64,000 bases of DNA, from the NCBI GenBank assembly GCA_039105265.1, contig JAPFFF010000003.1, positions 868,001 to 932,000 of the forward strand, written 5' to 3'. Positions 17,401 to 24,791 of the stretch are shown in pieces. Under the pieces are notes generated by a model, which was not told where the DNA came from, did no database searches, and saw nothing but the letters and a program-made list of their open reading frames with translations. The position numbers were made by a program, and so were the translations under genes. The stretch's first letter is position 1; the number at the start of each line of letters is the position of its first letter. Source of the stretch: Tritrichomonas musculus (Eukaryota; Parabasalia; Tritrichomonadida; Tritrichomonadidae).

Positions 17401-19005
17401 ATTTATCCAAATGTTGATGATGCTGAAAGATTCTTGAGAATCGAAAAATTTTGTAAGCCGATTCGAAAAATGATTAAAGAAATGAAGACTATGAAATATG
17501 AAATACCTACGACATTAAACCTTGATGAGAAAAAATTTGAATATGAATTAGTTAAATCAACAAATAATAATGTCGATGTCTTAGAGCAAAATTTACAGCA
17601 ACAATATGTTCAATTTCAAGAATTACTCAAGAAATTCCAAGAAAAAGATGCTGAAGATAAGAAACAAAAGAATGTTTTAAACCCTAAAATTAATGATATA
17701 AATAGAATGAGAAGGAAATTAGGGATGTCGGAAATCACTATCGATAAATATAAAAATATGGAATTTGAAAATGCTAAACAAGCTCTTGATGATGAAAAAA
17801 GAGATTTAGAAGAAAAGCAAAGGGAAAAAGATAATCAAAAAAGTAATTCGGTAGGAGGAGGATTTAATTCAGGGTCTTCATTTGGAGGAACTGTCGGTCA
17901 GCCTTTACGATTTTCTGCTTTAAATGCTCAAAGACAAACAAATCCTTTAACTCCATCAACAAATTCAACAACAAACCCTACAACATTTTCAAGACCAGGA
18001 ATGGAAGTCAATAAAAGTGGTATAGGAGATTTAACAAGAGCTAATGCCCCTCTAAGATTGACAGGATTTAATAGAGATACCCCTAAACCTGCTTCAGATT
18101 CATTATTTTCATTAAAATCTAAATTTGATTCTGGCTCTGATGACGATGATAATCCTCTCAAACCTAAAGTTAATGATTTTACAAAACCCCTTGTTCCTTC
18201 GAATAAATTTGCCCCTCCTGTATCTCTAAGGAGATGGATATTAGATAAACAAAGAGCTCAAAGATTAAAGAAAGATTCTTATCCTGCAACATCACCAAAA
18301 CCTTCTCCTGGACCATCCTCATTATTTACTGTCAAAGCAGAAGAACCAGAAGAAAAATGGCCAGAAGATGATGATGATAATGATGAAGATTTACCAGTTA
18401 TTAAGCCAATAACTTCTCCTGTAATGTTAGTTAAAGATAATAATCCGATTGAAAAAATTGCTTCAATAACAGATAAATTAGAAGAATATCAAGAACCTAC
18501 TTTAACCACAATAAAAACTCCCAAAATGCCTCAGACAGGGAATTTATTGCCTATTCCAATAGACCAAAAAACGAAGATTCGAACAAGTTCTGGAATAGTA
18601 GAATTACCTACTAGAGCCCGTAAAGATGCTCCGTTATATGCTGTGAGAATGCCGGAAGTTATTCCTCAAATGCCTGTTGTTCGACCTGTAGAGTCAAAAG
18701 TATTTCTGGCAGGACCTTCTTTAGATGATGATTATCAAATGCCTAGAGCTCCACCTCCAAGAAGACAAATAATTAGAAGAGAAACTTTTACTCCAAATCG
18801 AAATACTTCAAAACAAGAAGTAGATAGAAAATTAATGGAAATACGACAAAGAAATAAAATGAAAAATGCTCCTTTAAGAATTCAAAGACAACAAGGAAGA
18901 GCTATGCCTGTTTCTCGACCTGCTTATCAACCTCCTATTCAAACAAATAATATTCCAATAAGTATTTTAGAAAATCCACAATTAGCAGCTCTCATGAAGG
19001 TCTAA
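11452..19005 (+). CDS. Giant helical repeat protein, 2,517 aa
   Basis: This is the largest gene of element B, about a quarter of its coding length. I prefer ATG 11452 (MPRNLYKYNN) over the ATG at 11416 because it avoids overlap with the previous gene. Roughly residues 40-2,080 are a degenerate solenoid of units of about 60-75 residues with the loose pattern W/FN...G..Y....L......A..YL..., for example AYWNQQHGTEYN and KEFNEKFGKKYD. The last 430 residues differ: a coiled-coil-like stretch, a Gly/Ser patch, then proline-rich, basic and acidic disordered sequence. No polymerase motifs are present. It may be a virion scaffold, tegument or length-setting protein; family unknown. Confidence 0.8.
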   Translation: MPRNLYKYNNNNDENQEAIDKHNKSIDDSINNGLDGKYIALKNENKGDADAALKQLREEIENELPKLKQLSIPKNDLIETCRPFVYFVFVVQKHFDFKKIVSEYVEKVYPKTMEIIKYQPGYYQTNRAKIDLLNDPECNYDGVIKMLDEELAKFAARKEKWSKDPNIQALVKRYPGIATWEDIAGHCKKDKEIKLYLQIKQAYLQSNGNPDPESNGFVTVFNTDFHHKFVEEDISRWYKKIFDSSDLPEEIELPEEIASTTNQYYQDITDPLDLKNYIEVETVFRDYKKFDKTARKCKTFEEYIIKKGDSSRYSSEKSCFLANIKKFTEYFLQKIEGWKQEDQGLKSELWTDKNNKTWDITKAIGLWDSIFEDQQLGDPQNALAFFHERGISVQEGIKYLVETASLQNKTKEINGEFLKAMESWGPPELMQKVIIDNYTDFANKLGGAQQAMTFLKKLVNPAKEYLIYHNDLKLQTFMDKVKTSGDDYYVGEAILAQIKQENLKANGEVNDFKRDNDLVLEQCLGIYNNIAPKQKWDKIKEYPVLDIYRKYNGDTQKMKIELNCRLYNLYANSIDYKGGAKPLVEAEVDQYANASNGLEKIVEKIQILTSGHMNQKAWKEDSDCLAFQEFLKTIGMYTTQQEINKIDNQFAFLGEDDRYTAMTNFLNKKYYKWSGGKQYTYPSGMTNKSEKFNALLTDTIRLRKSYKSKKGNQDLYGMWQALKDHIPEKDFGKFAESYPNDDDAIRYLERVNLELQFRQLFRQQSIDYPAEIKTDAQKIDYLNEYLSGYQQVDLAYLGTNEFWKPWTDYLATGRSQWKSVYEFVSHFQHKRANIEPFLKCELKKEEYLRNFDKEFEGTNYTVQEQLRLMEKRLDDLKDYKNDDKLGKELEKWNNHNTTKYKLSQMVLDESKDKEDWKVFLEYHNLVNQISKLSKNFSAQGIPETPEGIHQLNEKLKKEQTNNQNWDSQYFKDLLKSYKHYYGSTVDVDKLKDKFHDFRDASMNLEVKIKVKQLEKRYGFTNEELNKLVDDKDDEKTLQRLENERSICSQELDKLINDSLAMSYLNAWQDKSKMPDGMTELFKKHGHRYDSVMFYLVYYDYHDKIEKTSEQEMKARYNNDLARGIGDMDDKLSTYYNRQELFEEEDSKSNFMTSKKYTYDELMKEFPELRSNDIRKDLENAMYLLGNFDEKAKYQKILAEVGEEDLTVDAYDNSKSREKRQYLKKKIAEYERYKEILTTGEIDGYFKAYSLNNPYEKVTSWADRYKWAMRLFQKIDKNQIEKKLKLDNGIKLFEEKYNVLWEDQEESKKNEDEQIKYLEKVLRNEDKYNGVGDLDSAIDEYNNAFRPKKIKRQYIVNKFGDDVSEAIIWLLREARLKKVKDILGNRFKEDDFPDTLEGLEKLKSVIDYEEGKVNNINNNDDLKDDLEKFNKYFSGEPPRDLIWVRDEFQNDPSRARYGLKCYIIIEQLNKFYREDKYTRDDIKNKILKSSDYGEKIYQELNKLRDYLENETTEMEDLSTEDDIQDALAYWNQQHGTEYNFYDCLRELGQYKDNKNKYPKAKKAIAELLIFYRNSLFPKNQKTKEIIFSTKLDPLIDEMLRDITKAKSNERASSQDDIKNKMKNLNLDYETQETLLRKYDKPEDLNLHLEILELKEKYDQINDTDKMPEIDDINNYTFKEYSGKDLKKYLSEVVKYDWSTIKKELEEMEKRTKDNLDVEKYGTVDGLKSAKGNAFEARAFLLCEELRLDFNELSGKNYSMNTLLKRWNFDLAALRQYLDYNVVKMKFRKSKRKEPELIKDYDAFLADPKHTETIQRWREWVEKFEDKLDKETKEKAIMANNITKEKLQEYASSQKDIEIIMKTLDNIKEFNEKFGKKYDQNNLSELCSEEGNWTTAYFNVRVLPLLQDYNYIANKRSEPGLTTEKIITEFGLSGKKNFTVEKIDEILPELKKKVIESRDLFLDPHFKEYNEISGEAITKLDEVTKIYPNVDDAERFLRIEKFCKPIRKMIKEMKTMKYEIPTTLNLDEKKFEYELVKSTNNNVDVLEQNLQQQYVQFQELLKKFQEKDAEDKKQKNVLNPKINDINRMRRKLGMSEITIDKYKNMEFENAKQALDDEKRDLEEKQREKDNQKSNSVGGGFNSGSSFGGTVGQPLRFSALNAQRQTNPLTPSTNSTTNPTTFSRPGMEVNKSGIGDLTRANAPLRLTGFNRDTPKPASDSLFSLKSKFDSGSDDDDNPLKPKVNDFTKPLVPSNKFAPPVSLRRWILDKQRAQRLKKDSYPATSPKPSPGPSSLFTVKAEEPEEKWPEDDDDNDEDLPVIKPITSPVMLVKDNNPIEKIASITDKLEEYQEPTLTTIKTPKMPQTGNLLPIPIDQKTKIRTSSGIVELPTRARKDAPLYAVRMPEVIPQMPVVRPVESKVFLAGPSLDDDYQMPRAPPPRRQIIRRETFTPNRNTSKQEVDRKLMEIRQRNKMKNAPLRIQRQQGRAMPVSRPAYQPPIQTNNIPISILENPQLAALMKV

Positions 19006-19043
19006 ATGGAAAGATAAAAAAAATTTTTTTTCCTCCAAGTAAA

Positions 19044-19109
19044 ATGCCAGCAAGAAGAAGAACAACAACCTCTCGTCGCCGTACTACTACTACACGTCGT
19101 CGACGTTAA
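19044..19109 (+). CDS. 21-aa Arg/Thr-rich core-type peptide
   Basis: This tiny open frame reads MPARRRTTTSRRRTTTTRRRR and stops. Ten of 21 residues are arginine in three clusters separated by Thr runs. It has its own upstream T-tract box (AAATTTTTTTTCC, about 19020-19033) at the same spacing as other element B genes, which argues that it is expressed. Composition resembles protamines and the DNA-condensing core peptides of adenoviruses (mu/pX type). A role in packing the genome is a strong guess by analogy. The small size leaves some chance that it is fortuitous. Confidence 0.6.
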   Translation: MPARRRTTTSRRRTTTTRRRR

Positions 19110-19186
19110 AATGCATAATAAAAAAGTGAAGATATCTCAAAAAGAAAAATTATTTTGAACTTTTTTCTTTCAATGCAAATAAGAAA

Positions 19187-19801
19187 ATGACTACTCGAAG
19201 CTTAAGGAGAAAAACACAAGACCAAGCTAGTTTACCGCCCAGACCTCGTCGTGTCCCGTCAAGAACGGTCTCAGAACCCGTCGAATACATAGAAGTTTCG
19301 CAAGATAAAGTAGGTGGTGAAGTTGCAGAATTAAAGAAAATGGTCAAAGAATTATCGAAAGAAAAAGGCGGTAGGAAATTATCCGCCCTCAATAAATTCA
19401 AAAAATATGTTCTTTCAAAGTCTACTGAACAAGCTTTAGCAGAAACAGATTTTGCCGATTTAATCCCTGTAGATAAGATGAGATTACTTAATAAAGCATA
19501 TCCTATAGTCTGGGAAGAAATGGTTTTGAAACAATTATATAAGAAATATAACTGTAATTCAGAAGAAGAACAGACCAAATTACGAAACAAAAAGAATATC
19601 CAACTAGAATATCAAATTATTGTTGACAATATTATTGATGAAAGTAAGGCCGGAGAGTTGGATGACCAAGAACATTTCCGAGAAGATATTACTAAAATTT
19701 TAGCCTATGCTATACGTGAAGCAGCTAAGGGATTCAAGTCAGATGATGATGATAAAGAGAAGCCTAAAGCTAAGGAAAATGATGATAAAGAGGAAGAATA
19801 A
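19187..19801 (+). CDS. Hypothetical protein with basic N-terminus and acidic tail, 204 aa
   Basis: Residues 1-35 are Arg/Pro-rich (RPRRVPSRT), followed by a short coiled-coil-like segment, a helical middle domain (about 60-170) and a strongly acidic Asp/Lys/Glu tail. No family is recognised. It lies between the core-type peptide and the packaging ATPase, so a DNA- or capsid-associated role is plausible. The start ATG at 19187 follows a T-rich box. The 3' end stops 40 bp before the ATPase ATG. Confidence 0.65.
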   Translation: MTTRSLRRKTQDQASLPPRPRRVPSRTVSEPVEYIEVSQDKVGGEVAELKKMVKELSKEKGGRKLSALNKFKKYVLSKSTEQALAETDFADLIPVDKMRLLNKAYPIVWEEMVLKQLYKKYNCNSEEEQTKLRNKKNIQLEYQIIVDNIIDESKAGELDDQEHFREDITKILAYAIREAAKGFKSDDDDKEKPKAKENDDKEEE

Positions 19802-19813
19802 AAACAATATTGA

Positions 19814-19825
19814 ATTATTTTTTTG
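19814..19825 (+). promoter_or_regulatory. Element B T-tract box ATTATTTTTTTG (ATPase gene)
   Basis: The same 12-mer occurs at 24770-24781 and 30199-30210, each time ending 10-17 nt before an ATG. Variants precede most other B genes. It is probably a core promoter or transcription-start element. Confidence 0.6.
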
Positions 19826-19841
19826 CATTAAAGAAAAAAAA

Positions 19842-20768
19842 ATGTCTAGTGATTATGATTATTATTCCGATTCTGACTCTGATACCGAACCAAATAGCTC
19901 AAAACAACTTACATTAGGCGAAAAATTAAGGAGAGTAGGTGAAGAAGAGAAAGGTTTTAATAATGATATACGTAAAAAAATTCAGGCAAAATTAAAAGCA
20001 AAACAGATAGATAATAAAGATGCTTTGATAGCTCCAATACATAAAGATATTATTACAAAATATAATTCTGTTAATGTTATAGTCGGTAAACAAAGCCTTG
20101 GTAAAACCGTAACGGCGCTAGAAGAAATTATTAAAATAGGCTATATGGGGACTCATCATCTCTTAGTTTATATAACAAAGGACGGTGAAGAAAATGATAA
20201 AAGCTGGCAAACTTTGAAAAATATGATAGAAATGCCTATTGTTTTAGTAGCTGAAGAGGATGCTGAAGATTGTATAGACGAAATTTTGACAGCAAAAAGT
20301 ATGTATTATAGAATTCGTAGAGAAAGAACAAAAAATGAAATTCCAGAAGAACAAAAAGAAGATTTATTCGAAGTTCTTCATGTTGAAAATTTTGAAAAGA
20401 AATTTTTGCATACAATTTTCCTTTTCGACGATATCAGCAACTCAAAATTATTCTCCTCAGAAGAGTCATTTTTTAGTCAATTACTCAGAAGATGTCGTCA
20501 TAATAATGTCTCTTTTTTCTTGTTAATCCAAGGATGGAAAGGTATAAAGCCGCATATCAAAAATGAGATAACAACCTTATATTTATTCCCAGGGTTCAAT
20601 AAACAGCAAATTCGATTTATATATGGTCAGTCGGCCTCAAATTTAGACTGGGATGAATTTTTTGAGAAATACAATGAAGTTAATAAAATAAAGAATACAA
20701 ACCCAGATGACCATCCTATGTTGATTGTACAATGCACAGACGGAGGAGATACTTTCATAAGAAAATAA
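19842..20768 (+). CDS. A32-like packaging ATPase of element B, 308 aa
   Basis: The start is set at ATG 19842, 17 nt after the box ATTATTTTTTTG (19814-19825); upstream codons in the same frame overlap the previous gene. The N-terminus is a Ser/Asp/Tyr tail. Walker A is VGKQSLGKTV at residues 81-90, Walker B TIFLFDDISN with aspartates at 196-197, and a conserved Gln follows at 230 (LLIQ). This is the same class as the element A ATPase but clearly divergent (SLGKT instead of GAGKS). It would drive DNA packaging. Two ATPases of different lineage side by side argue that B is not a simple copy of A. Confidence 0.85.
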   Translation: MSSDYDYYSDSDSDTEPNSSKQLTLGEKLRRVGEEEKGFNNDIRKKIQAKLKAKQIDNKDALIAPIHKDIITKYNSVNVIVGKQSLGKTVTALEEIIKIGYMGTHHLLVYITKDGEENDKSWQTLKNMIEMPIVLVAEEDAEDCIDEILTAKSMYYRIRRERTKNEIPEEQKEDLFEVLHVENFEKKFLHTIFLFDDISNSKLFSSEESFFSQLLRRCRHNNVSFFLLIQGWKGIKPHIKNEITTLYLFPGFNKQQIRFIYGQSASNLDWDEFFEKYNEVNKIKNTNPDDHPMLIVQCTDGGDTFIRK

Positions 20769-21302
20769 GACTAAAATCTATTTTTGGGATTGTCATTTTG
20801 CCCCAGGAAATTTAGTATGGGGAAATAGGGCAAATCTCATTTTTTCGATCCCATTTTTGATCCCATTTTTGGCCCTCCCAAAAATTTCTAACATATTATA
20901 TACGAACGATAGAAGAGTTCTCATAATTTATTTTAAGAAAACACAATATTATATTATATATATCTTTTTTTAAAAATGGGATTAAAAATGGGATAATATT
21001 TGGGTAGGGGTTTTTAGAAAAAGAGGCTAATTTGACCACTTTTTAGGTCAAAAAACAGCTAAAATAGGGTCTTTTTGAGGTAATCCCATTTTTGGGATTT
21101 CGATCCCATTTTCGATCCCATTTTTGGGATTTGACCAAGATAAATCAAAAAAAGATTTTGGATTCAAAAATTTTATCTAAAGTTTTTTTTTCAAAGGTTT
21201 ACGATTGGCCGACTCATTCAATTTTTTTCTGAGGGTGTTGGGAATTTCTGAGCAAAAATTTTAGGAGGTGAAGTGGTCGGACATTCACATCACTAAAATA
21301 CT
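20769..21302. repeat. Gene-free stretch with ATCCCATTTTT repeat cluster and two hairpins
   Basis: About 530 bp without a gene in the middle of the tightly packed element B. The unit ATCCCATTTTT occurs directly at 20848, 20860, 21083 and 21115, in a shortened form at 21103, and as its reverse complement at 20972 and 20984. At 21083-21098 and 21115-21130 it is followed by GGGAT, forming short perfect hairpins (ATCCCA, TTTT loop, TGGGAT). The arrangement looks like a cluster of protein-binding sites, such as an origin, packaging signal or regulatory region; function is unknown. Confidence 0.75.
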
Positions 21303-21728
21303 ATGCATAAGAATGGAAAGACCTTCAAAAGCTGGCTTTTTGATAATAAGAAAGAATTCTTCTTTCAATATGCTGGGGAGAATCACTATTTCGGATTCAA
21401 GAAAGATATAGTAAGAAAGTTCATCGAAATTGTTCCCAGGCACAATTATGCTCGCCTAGAAGAGACTCTGAAGGACAAAAGCATAAACAAAGACCAGGAA
21501 GAAAAGTTTATCTGGCGTGATGTCTGGCAGCTTTACTTCAAGAATGAAGAATCCAACAACAACAACAACCAAAGAATGGGTCCTACGCTCGAAACAGACG
21601 ATATTGATACATTTGACGACTTTGACATAGAGTCAGACTACCTAAATGAAGTTATTCAAGACTTCTTGCCTATCAAGGACCAAAAGAATGATGATACAAA
21701 AAAAGAAAAACCAAAAGAAGATAAGTAA
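21303..21728 (+). CDS. Hypothetical protein, 141 aa
   Basis: The open frame follows the repeat cluster. The first 95 residues form a likely compact domain (KSWLFDNKKEFFFQYAGENH, then KFIWRDVWQLYFKNEE) with many aromatics. The remainder is an Asn run, an acidic Asp-rich segment and a Lys/Asp/Glu tail. No family is recognised. It is convergent with the coiled-coil gene, 30 bp apart. As the first gene after the possible origin or control region it might be a DNA-binding or regulatory protein, which is only a positional guess. Confidence 0.6.
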   Translation: MHKNGKTFKSWLFDNKKEFFFQYAGENHYFGFKKDIVRKFIEIVPRHNYARLEETLKDKSINKDQEEKFIWRDVWQLYFKNEESNNNNNQRMGPTLETDDIDTFDDFDIESDYLNEVIQDFLPIKDQKNDDTKKEKPKEDK

Positions 21729-21758
21729 ATAAAAATACTTCAATTTTTCTTAAAATTT

Positions 21759-22271
21759 TTATTGTTTTTTATTTCCATTTAGATAGTCGATGATATCGTT
21801 GACTGTACTTTTTATTTTTCGGAAATCATTTTTTATTTCATCTATTGAGTTGTCTAAATCTTTTTTCATTTTTTCATACTGGAATTTATATGAAGAATTT
21901 TCTATTTTTAATTTTTTAATTTCGTCATATATGTTCTCGATTTGCTGACTATAAACACTGAGATTTTCAATCTTTTTACTTAAATCATTTCGGACATATT
22001 CATCGACTTCTTTAGCTCGGGTCGAAGCATTTGTTATCTCTTCCTTGATTTTCTCTTCTTCGTCATTCTTTGAAGTATCCCATCTTTTTAGCATCAAAAC
22101 TCCTTTTATTTTAGTGATTCTATACCCTTTTACAGAATACATTTTATTTAATTTGTGTGTTGTTAAGGCATCCATTTCGTCCTTATGTAGTGAATAAAAG
22201 GCGTTGAATTCGTCTATAGTATTAAACTCTTTTATAAAATTTTTAATTGGCTCAATAATATTCACATTCAT
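21759..22271 (-). CDS. Coiled-coil protein with compact N-terminal domain, 170 aa
   Basis: Residues 1-65 form a small domain with FNAFYSLHKDEMDALTTH followed by KLNKMYSVKGYRITKIKG, then a hydrophobic strand. About 75-165 is a long predicted coiled coil rich in Glu, Lys, Ile and Asn. One of the few minus-strand genes in element B. The combination suggests an oligomeric protein, such as a fibre base, scaffold or DNA-binding factor. I do not recognise the family with certainty. Confidence 0.65.
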   Translation of the reverse strand: MNVNIIEPIKNFIKEFNTIDEFNAFYSLHKDEMDALTTHKLNKMYSVKGYRITKIKGVLMLKRWDTSKNDEEEKIKEEITNASTRAKEVDEYVRNDLSKKIENLSVYSQQIENIYDEIKKLKIENSSYKFQYEKMKKDLDNSIDEIKNDFRKIKSTVNDIIDYLNGNKKQ

Positions 22272-22307
22272 TTAAAAAAAAATAAAAATAATTATCGCGA
22301 TTTAAAG

Positions 22308-22442
22308 ATGATTATAACAAATATTTTGTTAGGATGCTTAGTAATTATCGAATTCTTTAACTTAGGAATTCGTATAATGAAAATTGTCCCTCCAAAAGAA
22401 CCTCCATTAGATGATGAAATATGGATGAAAATGTATTCTTAA
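22308..22442 (+). CDS. 44-aa membrane peptide
   Basis: A short open frame with ATG at 22308 and TAA at 22440. Residues 1-20 are a hydrophobic helix (MIITNILLGCLVIIEFF), followed by a few basic residues and a Pro/Asp/Glu-rich tail, so it is a single-pass membrane peptide with probable cytosolic tail by the positive-inside rule. It fills the gap between two minus-strand genes. Viruses and virus-like elements often encode such miniproteins, for example for membrane passage, but the role is unknown. There is a moderate risk that it is a chance frame. Confidence 0.45.
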   Translation: MIITNILLGCLVIIEFFNLGIRIMKIVPPKEPPLDDEIWMKMYS

Positions 22443-22450
22443 ATCAGGGT

Positions 22451-22762
22451 TTAAACCTTAAATTTTGTTATATTAGGCCCGTCATTTGACGTAGGGATTC
22501 TTCTTGCTACATCAGAAGCTATACCTCCAATTTTGCCGATAGTACCTCCTATATCTCCTATTGTCTGACCTAATTCTGGAGCAAAACCTCCTACAAATTC
22601 TCCGACTCTCCCAAGGTTATCTCCGACTTGTCCAGCAATATTTCCTGCTGTCGAACCGACTTTTCTAACAACATTTCCTACTTTCTCTATAGTATTTTTA
22701 CCCCATTGCTTAACTTTATTCCATCCCTCTTTGATTTTCTTTCCGAAAGATCCAAAAGCCAT
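22451..22762 (-). CDS. Glycine-rich amphipathic protein, pVI-like candidate, 103 aa
   Basis: The N-terminal 30 residues form a basic amphipathic helix with spaced Trp, Lys and Gly (GKKIKEGWNKVKQWGKN). The rest is Gly/Val/Ile-rich with a period of about 11 (VGNVVRKVGSTAGNIAGQVG). The pattern is that of membrane-lytic minor capsid proteins such as adenovirus pVI, and it matches the character of the element A protein at 3447-3902. It lies next to the capsid genes on the opposite strand. The role is inferred from composition and context. Confidence 0.55.
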   Translation of the reverse strand: MAFGSFGKKIKEGWNKVKQWGKNTIEKVGNVVRKVGSTAGNIAGQVGDNLGRVGEFVGGFAPELGQTIGDIGGTIGKIGGIASDVARRIPTSNDGPNITKFKV

Positions 22763-22842
22763 TTTACTGGACGTAAAAAAATGTATTCATAGATGATAAA
22801 AAAAAATTCTGGGTTTTATTTTTTTATTTACTGAGAAATAAA

Positions 22843-24759
22843 ATGACCTACGCAAACGTGCAATATCAGAATCGTGGAAACGATGAAGGAGATGTTTTAA
22901 ACTTTTTCAATGATAAATTGAGGAATTTGATTCAAAGAAACAGCGGAGATAATACCTTTTCTATCGTTCAAGAAAACTGCCATGATAAAGATGAACCAGT
23001 TAGATTAAACACAAAAACGAAAATTCGAATGACTCATTCAGCTCATACTATGTCTCAAATTGAGAAAGGCTTTATTGAAATTACCTTAAAATTAAATCTC
23101 GAATTAGATGGTCCAGACCATTTATATTATGACGCAGCTCATAGGCATTTACAATATATCTTTGTTGGATTTAAAGATGCTGTCGAAATAATTTCTGAAG
23201 CATTTTTCTGGGTCGATGGAAGGTTAGTCGATAATTATCATCAAAATGAAATGGTCAGAGAGTCTTTTGCATATAACTGTATTCGAGGAAAAGATGCCAA
23301 AAAAGCTAATCCACATTCTCATTCTCTTTGGGAAGATGTCTGTATGATGTCTCCAAATGTTTGTGGTTGTTATATTCCATTGGAAAAATTCTTTGCTGCA
23401 GGAAAAGATGATGAAGTCCAAGAAAAGAGACGAGCTAAAGCTGTGAATGCCGCCGATGCGGAAGGTTGTGCAAAATTTGTTCCAAACAAGAAAGTTGATG
23501 TCGAAATAAAATTATGTATTCCATTCACAGACCAGCTTGTTCTTCAGGCTTGGAGGCTTTATCCAAATAGAATTTTAGGAGAAATGGAAGAAGAAATCAA
23601 ATTTGCCTTAAACGGCTTAGTTTGGTGCCAGGTTCATCCTAAACACGTTGCTGAAGTCAAAAAGTTTTGGACAATGGATACTCAAGTAGAGTATGGAACT
23701 CCCGACTTTCTTCCAATAACAAATCATTTTGTTCAGATAAATAATCCAGCAATTATCGTGAACGAAACAAGGATTTGCAGCAGATGTTGAACATAAAACG
23801 TTTGGAATCCCTTCTGGGGTGGCAAACTCAATATTTTGGATTATCAACATTGCCAGGAAAACAAAAAGGAACTACAACACACCCCAGAACGATTATGTAT
23901 ACTGTCGCTCAAGCAACTCTGAAAGTCAATGAAAATTCCTGTGAAATTAGGCAATGCAAAACAAATTGTGCAGGCTTTGGTATTAAGCCAGATGTTATTC
24001 AGGCCTTGATGGAAACCCTCAATGAACCAATAATTATTCCAGCACAAGAATTAACAAGACATCAATTCGAAGGTCATCCTGACCATTCTGGATTTAAACA
24101 ATCAAAGACAATACCTTTGAGGAATGCTACAAACATCACAGTTATGTTTCCTTTCCATTCTGAAGACTGTACAGTTTTTCAAAATATCGGATATAAAAAT
24201 GTCAAATTAATCGTTAATAAGAAATCGTATCCAGAAACAGAATGGAATAATACTTGGGATGGGCGATTTGTTCAATATCAGCTTATGGCTAATGAATTAG
24301 ATGGTATGATAGAACCTACCCAAGAATTTGTTGAATCAATATCTCGTCCATTAACTCTTGAATATACCACTGGAGACATGAACGGTTCTCAACTTTTATC
24401 TGCATTAGACCCTAAGGAAGGAAAGAGGATTAAGACAGCTCCATTTGACAATACTAGTTTCGGAATTAACTTCCAGTTAGAAAGAGGTAATGCTGGATAT
24501 GTTTTCGATGGTATTGATACAGGAAGTCATACCGTAACTATCGACTTTAGAGGAGAATCTAAAAATACAGGTCATGACAACGAAGGAGATGTTTTATGGC
24601 ATCCAGACCAAATTGCAAGATTTAACTTATCCAAGAATTAGTGAAAAATCATCTCCTCCACCTCCTGAATTGTGGGTATGCTCAGATACATACTGGACTT
24701 GGTCAGTTCAAGATGGAGTTCGATATTATCAAAGAGGTATTCCTGCTGGTTATGAGTAA
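22843..24759 (+). pseudogene. Capsid-like gene copy 1, broken by frameshifts
   Basis: Translated in pieces, this region parallels the intact gene at 24792-26528 from end to end. Frame 1 covers 22843 to about 23770, frame 3 covers about 23840 to 24641, and frame 1 returns from about 24640 to the stop at 24757. The short stretch between the first two pieces reads best in frame 2, so at least two and probably three shifts are present. Shared blocks include PHSHSLW, MSPNVCGCYIPLEK, PFTDQLVLQAWRLYPN and the C-terminal SDTYW.WSV. Flanking genes are intact, so decay of a redundant copy is more likely than poor sequence, though assembly error remains possible. A promoter-like T-tract precedes the ATG. 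Confidence 0.75.
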
Positions 24760-24769
24760 AAAGTATATT

Positions 24770-24781
24770 ATTATTTTTTTG
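24770..24781 (+). promoter_or_regulatory. Element B T-tract box ATTATTTTTTTG (capsid gene)
   Basis: Exact copy of the 12-mer at 19814 and 30199, ending 10 nt before the ATG of the intact capsid-like gene. Confidence 0.6.
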
Positions 24782-24791
24782 AATAACAAAA

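Noticed and set aside
9932-19005. PolB or primase hidden in the two large B proteins
   Set aside because: I looked for SLYP, YGDTDS-type and Walker motifs and saw none; both proteins are repetitive and helical.
20769-21302. CRISPR array
   Set aside because: Repeat units are short, occur in both orientations and lack regular spacers; this is eukaryotic DNA.
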